Part shown: positions 6,392 through 14,081 of the stretch, piece by piece
How positions within the stretch are numbered: position 1 is the stretch's first letter
Layout: every line of letters begins with the position of its first letter
Source: Selenomonas sp. ND2010
GTDB lineage: Bacteria; Bacillota; Negativicutes; Selenomonadales; Selenomonadaceae
DNA: 64,000 bases
Assembly (NCBI RefSeq): GCF_000702005.1
Contig: NZ_JNKI01000002.1
Span: 186,001-250,000 of the forward strand
Direction: 5' to 3'
Notes under the pieces: model-generated
The model's input: the letters and a program-made list of their open reading frames with translations, nothing else
Database searches by the model: none
Told to the model about the DNA's origin: nothing
Program-made: the position numbers and the translations under genes

Positions 6392-7051
6392 TTGGCTACC
6401 ATTCAGGATCATATACGGTTATCAACAAATACGTCCCCAATTTTCGAAATGGCGGAAACTATCCAGCGCATCTACAATCCGCCGGCACTAAAGGCATTTC
6501 AGAACGCCATTCAGATACCCCGCGCTTCACTGGCTATGCAAACTGCTGCGATTACAGCTCAGCTTACGCAGGCGCAGGCTATAACGGCAGCGGCATTCCA
6601 CCCCGCTATTGAGGCTGTTGCAATGTACCAACAACCATATATGTCTATGGCTGCGGCAATGACTGAATATCAAAGAACGCTGGAGCACATCACCAGAATC
6701 CCTGAGTTGATAAAAATGCAGGAAAAGCTCCATCAAATGAGCCGTTTATTTCCAACAGTACAAGTAAGTATGCCAAATGTTGCCAGCACTTTACCTGCCT
6801 TTGAATATCTCGAAGTAAATCAACCAGAGTTATGTCAACAGGTAGAGGATGCTCTCTCAATTCAAGCTACCCCTGACGACTCTGCGGATAATATTAAAGC
6901 TTATATGTTATTCTGTACCGAAATCATCATCGGGCTGGAAGGTGTGAAGGAAGTAGCTGCAGACCCCGCAATAAAAGCAGGGTGTGTCAGCTTGATAATT
7001 ATTTTTTCGAGTCTACTGGCATATCTAAAATACTGTAAAGAAGAACAATAA
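6392..7051 (+). CDS. Hypothetical Ala-rich protein with C-terminal membrane anchor
   Basis: A 219-aa protein. Residues 20-110 are rich in Ala, Gln, Met and Pro and probably helical (for example ITAQLTQAQAITAAAFHPA). Near the C-terminus there is one hydrophobic segment, VSLIIIFSSLLAYLKYC, a likely tail anchor. The best start is the TTG at 6392 just after the hairpin, but its ribosome site is weak and an ATG at 6450 is possible. The 3' end overlaps, antisense, a possible 54-aa membrane protein gene. No family recognised. Its position in the lysogeny region suggests a cargo gene, perhaps one acting on the membrane during infection; that is inference. Confidence 0.5.
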   Translation: MATIQDHIRLSTNTSPIFEMAETIQRIYNPPALKAFQNAIQIPRASLAMQTAAITAQLTQAQAITAAAFHPAIEAVAMYQQPYMSMAAAMTEYQRTLEHITRIPELIKMQEKLHQMSRLFPTVQVSMPNVASTLPAFEYLEVNQPELCQQVEDALSIQATPDDSADNIKAYMLFCTEIIIGLEGVKEVAADPAIKAGCVSLIIIFSSLLAYLKYCKEEQ

Positions 7052-7163
7052 CTAGAAGCAAGTCTAATTTTCCCGTAACGGTATCTGATAAAAAGAACAT
7101 AGTCACTAGCAACATTAGATTTATGGCCTTAATAAGCCGTACTTTCTTTTTGGATAACTGCAT
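6999..7163 (-). CDS. Possible 54-aa two-helix membrane protein, antisense overlap
   Basis: An open frame starts MQLSKKKVRLIKAINLMLLV and has two hydrophobic stretches (about residues 13-26 and 34-46: LDLLLVIVLLYSI) after a basic N-terminus. GGGGAGA lies 1-7 bases before the ATG at 7163. On the minus strand an extended -10 (TGGTATAAT) is found at about 7200. Its last about 50 bp overlap the 3' end of the convergent 219-aa gene. Two-TM proteins of this size occur as phage-exclusion, holin-like or toxin peptides. No homology is recognised. Confidence 0.4.
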   Translation of the reverse strand: MQLSKKKVRLIKAINLMLLVTMFFLSDTVTGKLDLLLVIVLLYSILDMPVDSKK

Positions 7164-7486
7164 TCTCCCCGCCTCACTTTCTGCAATATATCTAGCTATA
7201 TTATACCACTTTATTGCAAAAAGTGCTCTACGCTTTTATGCATAAATGAACCCCGCACTCTGCCCAGGGAACCTCGCAATAAAAAAAGCCGCCCCGTGGA
7301 TGGGAGTAGTGACTATTGATTCGGGATGAGTAATATTTGAGGCCCTGATGATAATTGATAGGGAGTGATCGTTATGTATCTATCCATTATATGGATGGAG
7401 CTGAATGGAATGCTATAGATGGACAGGACGTCAGCATCTCAGGAAAGATGGACAAATAATCTGACACTCGATGGCAGGTGATTGAA
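7164..7486. other. Gene-free stretch with remnants
   Basis: It holds the minus-strand promoter of the 54-aa frame near 7200, a solitary A-tract plus GCCGCCCC (about 7280-7296) that lacks its second hairpin arm, and an open fragment without a start at about 7366-7459 (ending MDGAEWNAIDGQDVSISGKM then DK and stop) that looks like the C-terminus of a deleted gene. The decayed hairpin and the fragment support loss of a cassette here. Confidence 0.35.
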
Positions 7487-8014
7487 ATGATACGAAAACT
7501 CATTATGTTGGCCACCTTGTTACTTTCACTGACGGCGCCATGCTCTGCTACGAATCTGAAATACGTTTGCGACTTCGGTGACTATGACAGCCATGTTTAC
7601 GTTGACGTCGATTCTATCCGGCTGGCGGAAAAGAATGATGAAAGCCATCGTGGATTTGTTTTCCGCACGTTTTGGAAGCCGTCCGGAGTTGATAGAATGA
7701 AATTCCTGGCAAACAATATGGGGAACGGCAGCAGTATCGCTTTCCAGCTTTACGAGCAAAACTATGCTTACAGCGTCTATATTTATGAGATTGACCTGAA
7801 ATACAAGATGAGAACCATCGCTGTTGAATTCCGCAATCAGAACGATGACATCATAAAGGTTCTGAAATTCAAAGATCCGCCATACAGAAGTGTAAAGGAG
7901 CATTCGCAGAACTATCTCATCGCCAAAACGGCATATGGCGCTGCGAGAGAGAGATTTAAATACCTAATGACGCTCCCCTATTATGACCACGCCAGCCAGT
8001 CCTATAAGCAATAA
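7487..8014 (+). CDS. Secreted hypothetical protein
   Basis: A 175-aa precursor. The N-terminus MIRKLIMLATLLLSLTAPCS is a clear signal peptide with likely cleavage after CSA. The mature part begins TNLKYVCDFGDYDSHVYVDV and is mixed beta-rich, with a YVD-x-SI pattern reminiscent of small surface-adhesin-like proteins of Negativicutes and Proteobacteria. AGGTGATT lies upstream of the ATG at 7487; the GTG at 7478 lies in the ribosome site. It would be exported to the periplasm or surface. It sits among repressor-proximal cargo genes, so it may be a lysogenic conversion gene. Function unknown. Confidence 0.55.
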   Translation: MIRKLIMLATLLLSLTAPCSATNLKYVCDFGDYDSHVYVDVDSIRLAEKNDESHRGFVFRTFWKPSGVDRMKFLANNMGNGSSIAFQLYEQNYAYSVYIYEIDLKYKMRTIAVEFRNQNDDIIKVLKFKDPPYRSVKEHSQNYLIAKTAYGAARERFKYLMTLPYYDHASQSYKQ

Positions 8015-8101
8015 AGAGCCGCCCCCGCATTGAGCGGTATTACCTCCACGACATCGACTACCGCTTGATGGAGCAGTTCCATATAGAATTGAAGTAGGCA
8101 T

Positions 8102-8125
8102 AAAAAAGACCGCCCTGGAGGGCGG
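8102..8125 (+). other. A-tract plus hairpin in front of a gene
   Basis: AAAAAAG followed by CCGCCC-TGGA-GGGCGG (8110-8125), 24 bp upstream of the next ATG with AAAGGAAGG in between. Just before it is a short open fragment ending IDYRLMEQFHIELK-stop at 8097, probably a gene remnant. Confidence 0.55.
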
Positions 8126-8148
8126 CTGTAAAGAAAGGAAGGATTCCC

Positions 8149-8364
8149 ATGTTCAAGAAAATAGCTTTGGCCACGCTGGCCGCTGTCTGTGTATCAATAG
8201 CTACCCCTGCCCTGGCATCTGACTACCTTGGCAATCCGAAGTCGATGAAGTTCCACTACTCCAGCTGCTCTACAATAAAACATCCGGAAAGGTTCGTCGA
8301 GTTCAGCACCCGTGACGATGCCATTGCCGCAGGGTATGTACCGTGCAAGCGGTGCAATCCGTAA
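8149..8364 (+). CDS. Secreted Ada-type zinc-knuckle small protein
   Basis: A 71-aa precursor. MFKKIALATLAAVCVSIATP is a signal peptide with likely cleavage after ALA. The mature 45-residue part, YLGNPKSMKFHYSSCSTIKH ... AAGYVPCKRCNP, matches the small Ada-like metal-binding module (C near residue 40 and the C-terminal CKRC) that is often attached to secreted nucleases. Here the module stands alone, with no nuclease domain. AAAGGAAGG precedes the ATG. It may bind zinc or DNA outside the membrane; the role is unknown. Confidence 0.65.
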   Translation: MFKKIALATLAAVCVSIATPALASDYLGNPKSMKFHYSSCSTIKHPERFVEFSTRDDAIAAGYVPCKRCNP

Positions 8365-8415
8365 TCATCACTATATATAGTATAAGAAGGTTATTTTAGC
8401 AGAATATCTAGTCTT

Positions 8416-8455
8416 TGTCAATTTTTCTTGACATCAAGTTTATTTTTGTTATAAT
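8416..8455 (+). promoter_or_regulatory. Promoter of the Abi-associated RNA, with inverted repeat
   Basis: TTGACA (8428-8433) and TATAAT (8450-8455) are both consensus with 16-bp spacing, predicting a start near 8462. TGTCAA (8416-8421) and TTGACA form a perfect 6-bp inverted repeat over the -35 box, a possible operator. This is one of the strongest promoters in the window. Confidence 0.75.
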
Positions 8456-8460
8456 GGAGA

Positions 8461-8540
8461 GCAAGAAGAGAGTGCTGATGTCTCCTACGGGAGCTCGGCG
8501 CGGAAATAGTCCTCTCCATTATTGGAGGGGGCTATTTTTG
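8461..8540 (+). ncRNA. AbiF-type leader RNA, candidate antitoxin RNA
   Basis: About 80 nt lie between a consensus promoter and an intrinsic terminator that ends 3 bp before the ATG of the Abi gene. The body has a CTCC-TACG-GGAG hairpin (about 8482-8493) and purine-rich segments (GAAGAGAG). GGAGAG at 8456-8461 can also pair with CTCTCC at 8512-8517. Structured RNAs directly upstream of abiF genes are a known motif class, and such HEPN protein/RNA pairs have been reported as toxin-antitoxin systems related to Cas13 ancestors. Assignment here rests on position, length and structure, not on a covariance search. Confidence 0.7.
8505..8539 (+). terminator. Terminator that also hides the Abi ribosome site
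   Basis: AATAGTCCTCTCC (8505-8517) pairs over 13 bp with GGAGGGGGCTATT (8524-8536), with a six-base loop and five T at the end. The 3' arm contains GGAGGGGG, the only Shine-Dalgarno sequence for the ATG at 8543. The hairpin would thus both stop most transcripts and block translation of read-through ones. Confidence 0.8.
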
Positions 8541-8542
8541 TT

Positions 8543-9508
8543 ATGACAACACCCGCAAAACCATTCCGAACCCTATCGGAACAGATTGAACTGTTGAAGG
8601 GCCGTGATTTAGTCATTACTGATGAAGAACAAGCCAAAAAACTTCTTCTCAGCAACAACTACTACAACATCATCAACGGCTACAGTAAGTTTTTTCCAAC
8701 AGTGCAGGACCACTATACAAACGGCACTTCCTTTGACGAGGTAATCCGTTTATATACTTTTGACACGGAACTTAAGCACGCCTTTTTCAAAGCCGTGCTG
8801 GCTGTTGAGTCACACTTAAAAGCAATTTTTGCTTACCATTTTGCAGAAGCATATCATAACATACGATATTCATATCTTGATATCGCTTGTTATGACCCTA
8901 ATCGCGTCCTCGATGCAGTTCAAACCATCCATAAATTATCAGGTATAATCAATCGGCAAAATAAATTCCCTGACTCCAGCATCTATCATTATGTACATGC
9001 TTATGGCAATGTACCTATATGGGTACTGGTCAACCATATAGATTTTGGTGATCTTCGGTACATGATTATAAATTCTAAAAAGGCCATCCAAAATAAGGTT
9101 GCCCGTGATATTATGGATTTCACGAAACAGAATATCCCCAATATCTGTTTATTCCCTCCTGAAAATATGATTGACCTGCTGGCCAACATAAACGAACTAC
9201 GTAACGTTTGCGCACACAACAACCGCATGATTGGCTTTAAGTGCCGTCGTGACAGCAGGTACTGGCCTGAATTACATGACCGTTATAATTTAGCACAACG
9301 CAGTGAACGCCGGGATGTATATTCTGTCTATGTTTCCTTGCAATGCTTCTTGAGTGAAACTGAATTTTCTTGGCTCCATAACACTATTCGAAAAAGAATG
9401 CGAACTCTTAGCAACGGTCTTCAATCCATTGATACGAATCACATTCTAAGGTTATTGGGATTTCCCGATGACTGGCATTTGACAGCTCAAATACGGCATC
9501 AAAAATGA
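8543..9508 (+). CDS. Abi_2/AbiF-type abortive infection HEPN protein
   Basis: A 321-aa protein of the Abi_2 family (AbiD/AbiF). Family hallmarks in order: KPFRTLSEQIELLKGRDLVI at the N-terminus, YYNIINGYSKFF (about 40-51), YTFDTELKHAFFKAVLAVES with HLKAIFAYHFAE (71-102), NVPIWVLVNHIDFGDLRYM (156-174), and the HEPN catalytic motif R-x4-H (RNVCAH, R220 and H225) inside NELRNVCAHNNRM. HEPN proteins of this type are metal-independent RNases, and Abi proteins trigger dormancy or death of phage-infected cells. The ATG at 8543 lies right behind the leader-RNA terminator. The motif and full length indicate an intact gene. It sits in a lysogenic cargo region beside a broken recombinase. Confidence 0.85.
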   Translation: MTTPAKPFRTLSEQIELLKGRDLVITDEEQAKKLLLSNNYYNIINGYSKFFPTVQDHYTNGTSFDEVIRLYTFDTELKHAFFKAVLAVESHLKAIFAYHFAEAYHNIRYSYLDIACYDPNRVLDAVQTIHKLSGIINRQNKFPDSSIYHYVHAYGNVPIWVLVNHIDFGDLRYMIINSKKAIQNKVARDIMDFTKQNIPNICLFPPENMIDLLANINELRNVCAHNNRMIGFKCRRDSRYWPELHDRYNLAQRSERRDVYSVYVSLQCFLSETEFSWLHNTIRKRMRTLSNGLQSIDTNHILRLLGFPDDWHLTAQIRHQK

Positions 9509-9514
9509 AAATGA

Positions 9515-9540
9515 GCCGCCCCTGCGCCAACAGGAACGGC
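9515..9540 (+). other. Hairpin element downstream of the Abi gene
   Basis: GCCGCCCCTG-CGCCAA-CAGGAACGGC, with an AT/A-rich stretch before it. The apical CTGCGCCAACAG is identical to that of the element at 1966-2001 on the other strand, indicating common ancestry of these cassettes. Confidence 0.5.
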
Positions 9541-9646
9541 CCGGATGCAATCAGTCTGAGAGAGACTAATCACACTACCCAAAGTAGATTATACCACCTC
9601 TCAGGCTTGTTTGCCAAACGCAAATAAACTAGAGAGGTGTTTTATT

Positions 9647-11028
9647 ATGAAAAAAGCAGCGCTTTATATCCGTGTATCCACCGAGGAGCAGGCCAAGCAT
9701 GGCTTCTCCCTAGCTGAACAGCAGCATGATCTGGAGCAGTACGCCCGTGCACACCATTATACTGTCGTTGGCGTGTACGCCGATGAGGGCAACACCGCCC
9801 GCAAAGCACTCTCCCGCCGTAAGGGGCTCCAGCGACTCCTTGACGATGTGCGGGCAGACAAGGTGGATATTATCCTGCTGAAGTGCTTGGACCGCTGGTT
9901 CCGCAATGTGCGGGATTATTACAAGGTGCAGGACGTTCTCGACCAGTACGGCGTAAACTGGGAATGCACGCAGGAAGATTACAACACCACAACCACCAAC
10001 GGTCGCCTTATGCTGAACCTCAAACTCTCCATCGCCCAGAATGAATCCGACCAGACCAGCGACCGCATCAAGTATGTCAACGAAGGAAAGCATCGCCGCA
10101 AGGAGGAAACCACGAGCAAGCATCCTTTCGGCTATGAACTCAAAGATAAGCATCTCGTAGTGGTCGAAAAGGAACGCCCTATTGTCGAGTTCATCTTTGA
10201 GCAGATACTGGCTGGATACGCCACCCACTCCATTTTCCGCAAGATACTCGATAAGTTTGGCATATCCATTGACGCCCGCCGTGTTTGGCGTATTTTGCGT
10301 AATCCAACGTATAAGGGAGTTCGCTACGGCATCCCCAACTACTGCCCGGCCATTATCCCTCCAGAGCAGTTTGATCGCGTACAGACAATTCTCTCCCGCA
10401 ATCAGTAGCCAAGACAATCAGGAAGAATTTATCTGTTCTCCGGCAAAGTGGTCTGTCCATCCTGTGGTACTATCATGGTCGCACATCGAGGTTACGTCAA
10501 CAAGAAAAAAATAGCTATCAACAAACCTACATCTGTGGCAATCGCTATATCACAGGTAAGCCGCATACCGCAGGGGGATGCTTGTTCGGTGGCGGTATCA
10601 GTGAGAACGTAATCGAAAAATTCCTGCTGAATAACATCCGTCCGCTATTAGAATCATACCTCATTCATTTTGACTAGCAAAACAAGCATGTTCCAGAAAA
10701 GGATAAAATAAAATCCATCAAGATAAAGCTTTCCCGATTGAAAGACCTCTACCTTGATGGATTGATTGATAAAGATAGTTATAAAGTTGATTATGAGCGA
10801 CTGCAAAAAGAGCTCGCCCAGGCTGCCTATGCAGCAGCCAATCAAAAGACCATATCACCACTAGTCGATAAAATCATGGATGACGATGATTTCGTGAATA
10901 CCTATCTCACTCTGCCACGCGAGCAGAAAAGAGAACTTTGGCAAAGCCTTATCCAGCGCATTGAGCTGGGCCGCCCCCCGAAAGAACGTGGAAAATCCTA
11001 TAAGGATATCCGCATATTCTTATACTGA
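9647..11028 (+). pseudogene. Degraded large serine recombinase
   Basis: The intact N-terminal part begins MKKAALYIRVSTEEQAKHGF: the resolvase catalytic domain with the nucleophile Ser in YIRVSTEEQ and the downstream R-rich helix. The recombinase domain follows (HPFGYELKDKHL ... GIRYGIPNY-like region). The frame stops at a TAG at 10406. The zinc ribbon (VCPSCGTIMVAHRGY) is still readable after it, then a frameshift near 10505-10525 is needed to reach YICGNRYITGKPHTAGGC, and another TAG lies at 10676. The C-terminal coiled coil (10738-11028) ends IRIFLY. So at least three lesions inactivate a protein of about 460 aa. It was probably the integrase of the element. It ends 3 bp from the pyrE stop codon. 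Confidence 0.85.
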
Positions 11029-11031
11029 AAA

Positions 11032-11616
11032 CTATACATTTGCCTTACCAGTACTTCCGCGTTTAGTCATCGGGATGCCCTGTTTGCAAAGTGGGCATTC
11101 TTCTGGTTTGTAGGTTTCGACGTTCATGTGGAGAAGGGCTTCGCAGGGAACGTCGCCGAAGTTGGCTTTGCCACCGCTGCGGTCAACGAGCATGCTGACA
11201 GCTACAGGGATGCCGCCATGGGCTTTGACCACTTCGATGACTTCCTTGATGGAGCCGCCAGTCGTTACGATGTCTTCGACAATCAGGCAACGTTCGCCTT
11301 CATGCAGGGAAAAGCCGCGGCGGAAGGTCATCTTGCCATCGACGCGCTCGGTAAAGATTGCCCGCGTGCCCAAAGCCTTGCCTGTCTCGTGAGCGAGCAG
11401 GATGCCGCCCGTCATCGGGCCGACGACGGTTTCAATGTTGGCATCCTTGAATTTTTCGGCCATGGCCTTGCAGAGTTTTTCCGTGTACTCCGGTTTCTGG
11501 AGTACGTTGAATTTCTCTACATAGTGCGGGCTGTGCAGGCCCGAGGTCAGGACGAAATGTCCGTCCATGATGGCATGGCTCTCTACGAGCAATTCTTTAA
11601 CTTCTGCTTCTGTCAT
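11032..11616 (-). CDS. pyrE: Orotate phosphoribosyltransferase
   Basis: A 194-aa enzyme that makes orotidine 5'-phosphate from orotate and PRPP in the cytosol. The PRPP-binding signature RCLIVEDIVTTGGS lies at residues 109-122, and the flexible catalytic loop FTERVDGKMTFRRGF at about 88-102. Length and order fit the family used by Firmicutes. A CPLC motif near the C-terminus may bind a metal. It is the last gene of the pyr operon, starting directly after the pyrF stop. No terminator is visible behind it; a degraded recombinase abuts the stop codon. Confidence 0.95.
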   Translation of the reverse strand: MTEAEVKELLVESHAIMDGHFVLTSGLHSPHYVEKFNVLQKPEYTEKLCKAMAEKFKDANIETVVGPMTGGILLAHETGKALGTRAIFTERVDGKMTFRRGFSLHEGERCLIVEDIVTTGGSIKEVIEVVKAHGGIPVAVSMLVDRSGGKANFGDVPCEALLHMNVETYKPEECPLCKQGIPMTKRGSTGKANV

Positions 11617-12333
11617 TTATCTTACACTCTCCATTTCTTTAAGGATGGCCTCGGCTGCAGCCTGGGGATCTTTGGCGGCGCGGATTGGGCGGCCGATGAC
11701 GAGATGGCTGGCACCATTTTGCAAAGCCTTAGCCGGCGTTGCGATGCGGCTCTGGTCATCGACGCTTGCGCCCTCGGGCCGTACGCCCGGTGTTACGATC
11801 AGGAAATCCGGACCGCAAGCTTCGCGGATAAGCGTAGCTTCCTGCGGCGAGGCCACGACACCGTCAAGCCCCGCTTTTTTCGCCAGTTTTGCATAGCGCA
11901 CAACGGCGCTTTTTATCTGCAGTTCCTGGCCGAGCCCTTCCCAGTCTTCCTGATTGATGCTGGTAAGTACCGTCACGGCAATCAGCTTCGGACAGGGGAT
12001 GCCGCGTTTATCGGCTTCCGCATGCAGGCGTTCAGCGGCGACCTTCATCATGGTGTAGCCGCCGCCTGCATGCACATTGAGCATCGTTGCACCCAAATCC
12101 ATCAAGGAGCACAGCCCCCCCCCTACCGTATTGGGAATATCATGCAGTTTGAGGTCCAAAAATACATCTTTTCCCTGGGCCCTGAGCCATTTTACGACGT
12201 CGCCGCCGACGCTGTAGAAAAGCTCCATGCCGACTTTATAATAGGATACGCTATCTCCGAGCGTATTGACGAGCGCCTTGACATCCTCCAGCGTATGGAA
12301 ATCAAGCGCTGCAATCAAACGTTTATCTGCCAT
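11617..12333 (-). CDS. pyrF: Orotidine 5'-phosphate decarboxylase
   Basis: A 238-aa TIM-barrel enzyme that decarboxylates OMP to UMP, the final step of de novo UMP synthesis. The catalytic DLKLHDIPNTV is at residues 60-70 (D60, K62, D65), the substrate lid motif VTPGVRPEG near 180, and the phosphate-binding end VIGRPI near 210. The ATG at 12333 is preceded by AAAGGAGC. It lies between pyrD (27-bp gap) and pyrE (no gap). Confidence 0.95.
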   Translation of the reverse strand: MADKRLIAALDFHTLEDVKALVNTLGDSVSYYKVGMELFYSVGGDVVKWLRAQGKDVFLDLKLHDIPNTVGGGLCSLMDLGATMLNVHAGGGYTMMKVAAERLHAEADKRGIPCPKLIAVTVLTSINQEDWEGLGQELQIKSAVVRYAKLAKKAGLDGVVASPQEATLIREACGPDFLIVTPGVRPEGASVDDQSRIATPAKALQNGASHLVIGRPIRAAKDPQAAAEAILKEMESVR

Positions 12334-12360
12334 AACGTGCTCCTTTCGTTTTTCGCTAAT

Positions 12361-13296
12361 TTATCCAATCTGGACCTTGCCAACGATATCCTGGATGCTC
12401 CCAAGATTGCGTTTGGCCAAATAATCGTTGAGTCCATCGCAAATCTTCATGGTCACGGCCGGGTCGGCAAAGTTTGCCGTACCGACCGCCACGGCGCTGG
12501 CACCAGCCAGGAAGAACTCCACGGCATCCTCCCAGCAGGAAATGCCGCCCATGCCAATGATTGGCACCTTGACGGCGCGAGCAACCTGCCAGACCATGCG
12601 CAGGGCCACGGGCTTTATGCAAGGGCCGGAAAGGCCGCCCGTGATATTGCCCAGCGTCGGCCGCTGGGTATGGATGTTGATTTCCATGCCCATAAGCGTA
12701 TTGATGAGCGACAGGATATCGGCACCGGCATCTTCGCAGGCTTTGGCCATCGTCACGATATCGGTGACATTAGGCGAAAGCTTCAGGATGACCGGTTTTT
12801 TTGTATGTTTTTTGGCCTCGCGGACCACGGCGGCCGCCGCTTTCGGGTCCGTGCCGAAGACGATGCCGCCTTCCTTGACATTGGGGCACGAGACGTTGAG
12901 CTCAATGGCGGCGACGCCTTCGACATCGAGCATCTCAGCCAGTACGCCGTATTCCTCGACGGTGCTGCCCGAGATGTTGACGATGACGTTCATGCCATAC
13001 TGGCCGATACGCGGCAGCGTATCTTTTAAGAATACCTCAACACCGGGATTTTCCAGGCCGATGCAATTCATCATACCCATCGGCGATTCGGTGATGCGCA
13101 CGCCATCATTGCCGCGGCGCGGCTTTAGCGTTGTGCCTTTGACCATGACGCCGCCAAGACGCGAAAGGTCGACAAAGTCCGCGAACTCTTCGCCAAAACC
13201 GAAGGTACCCGAGGCTGTGAGTACAGGCGTGTTCATGGCAATGCCCGCCAGATTCGTATGCAGTTTTGCATCTTTTTCCTGCATGACCTGACTCAT
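12361..13296 (-). CDS. pyrD: Dihydroorotate dehydrogenase B, catalytic subunit
   Basis: A 311-aa FMN enzyme that oxidises dihydroorotate to orotate. Seen: [15 protein letters not shown] near residue 30, the catalytic-Cys region [11 protein letters not shown] and [14 protein letters not shown] (Cys base typical of class 1 enzymes), and the FMN-phosphate loop [15 protein letters not shown] near 245. The presence of pyrK directly upstream (4-bp overlap) shows this is the NAD-linked PyrD/PyrK form, as in anaerobic Firmicutes. Confidence 0.95.
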   Translation of the reverse strand: MSQVMQEKDAKLHTNLAGIAMNTPVLTASGTFGFGEEFADFVDLSRLGGVMVKGTTLKPRRGNDGVRITESPMGMMNCIGLENPGVEVFLKDTLPRIGQYGMNVIVNISGSTVEEYGVLAEMLDVEGVAAIELNVSCPNVKEGGIVFGTDPKAAAAVVREAKKHTKKPVILKLSPNVTDIVTMAKACEDAGADILSLINTLMGMEINIHTQRPTLGNITGGLSGPCIKPVALRMVWQVARAVKVPIIGMGGISCWEDAVEFFLAGASAVAVGTANFADPAVTMKICDGLNDYLAKRNLGSIQDIVGKVQIG

Positions 13297-14081
13297 GCGA
13301 ACACCTCCCCTGCCTCAAATACCGGGCCGTCCTTGCAGACCTTCTTGCGTTTACCGTCAGTCGTATCGATGGAACAAGACAAGCAGGCCCCCAAGCCGCA
13401 GCCCATGCGTTTTTCCAGCGATACCTGACAGCGCAGTCCATGCTCCTTGGCAATTTTCGCAATGCCCTTCATCATGATTTCGGGGCCGCAAGCGACTACA
13501 AGGTCATAGTCTTTCTTTTCCAAAAGCTCGGGCAGAAGCGTCGTGGTAAAGCCCTTCGTGCCAAGACTGCCGTCATCGGTGGTACAAAAGATTTCCTGTA
13601 CCTTGCCCGTGAATAAATCCTGCCAGAAAAGCTCCCCAGCGGTCTTGCCTCCCATGAGCACATCGGCTTTGCCCTGCATGACCGCGGCATAAAAGAGCAC
13701 GGGCGAAAGCCCCATGCCGCCGCCGACAATCAGTGGCTTTTTCGCCGTGGTATCAAAGCCATGACCAAGAGGCCCTAAGACGTTTATGGTATCGCCGGCT
13801 TTTAGCTCCGATATAGCTTTTGTGCCTTTGCCCACAACGCGGTAGATAAAGGCCACGGTGCCCTTTTCCTTATCGGCAGCGGCAATGCCGACCGGGCGGC
13901 GCAGCAGACAGTTGCTGTTCAAGATGCGCAGCTGTACAAACTGGCCAGCCTCGGCAAGCGCAGCCACCTCAGGGGCCTTTACCACCAGTTGGAATACCTG
14001 GTCGTAAAGCTCCTGCTGGCTTACGATATTGGCGTCAACCGTTACTTTTTCCTTAGGCAAGTCCATCACCACCACCGACAT
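13293..14081 (-). CDS. pyrK: Dihydroorotate dehydrogenase electron-transfer subunit
   Basis: A 262-aa FAD/[2Fe-2S] protein that passes electrons from PyrD to NAD. Seen: the FAD site [13 protein letters not shown], the NAD region [17 protein letters not shown], and C-terminal cysteines for the cluster, [11 protein letters not shown] plus [10 protein letters not shown]. The start at 14081 overlaps carB by 29 bp. A second ATG at 14066 would give a 257-aa protein; the upstream ribosome sites do not decide between them. Confidence 0.93.
   Translation of the reverse strand: MSVVVMDLPKEKVTVDANIVSQQELYDQVFQLVVKAPEVAALAEAGQFVQLRILNSNCLLRRPVGIAAADKEKGTVAFIYRVVGKGTKAISELKAGDTINVLGPLGHGFDTTAKKPLIVGGGMGLSPVLFYAAVMQGKADVLMGGKTAGELFWQDLFTGKVQEIFCTTDDGSLGTKGFTTTLLPELLEKKDYDLVVACGPEIMMKGIAKIAKEHGLRCQVSLEKRMGCGLGACLSCSIDTTDGKRKKVCKDGPVFEAGEVFA

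Noticed and set aside
8022-8097. Short open fragment ending IDYRLMEQFHIELK
   Set aside because: No start codon or ribosome site; only a possible remnant of a lost cassette gene.
11128-13029. A 633-codon open frame on the plus strand across pyrE-pyrD
   Set aside because: It is the mirror of GC-rich pyr genes; its translation has no domain pattern and the minus-strand genes are unmistakable.
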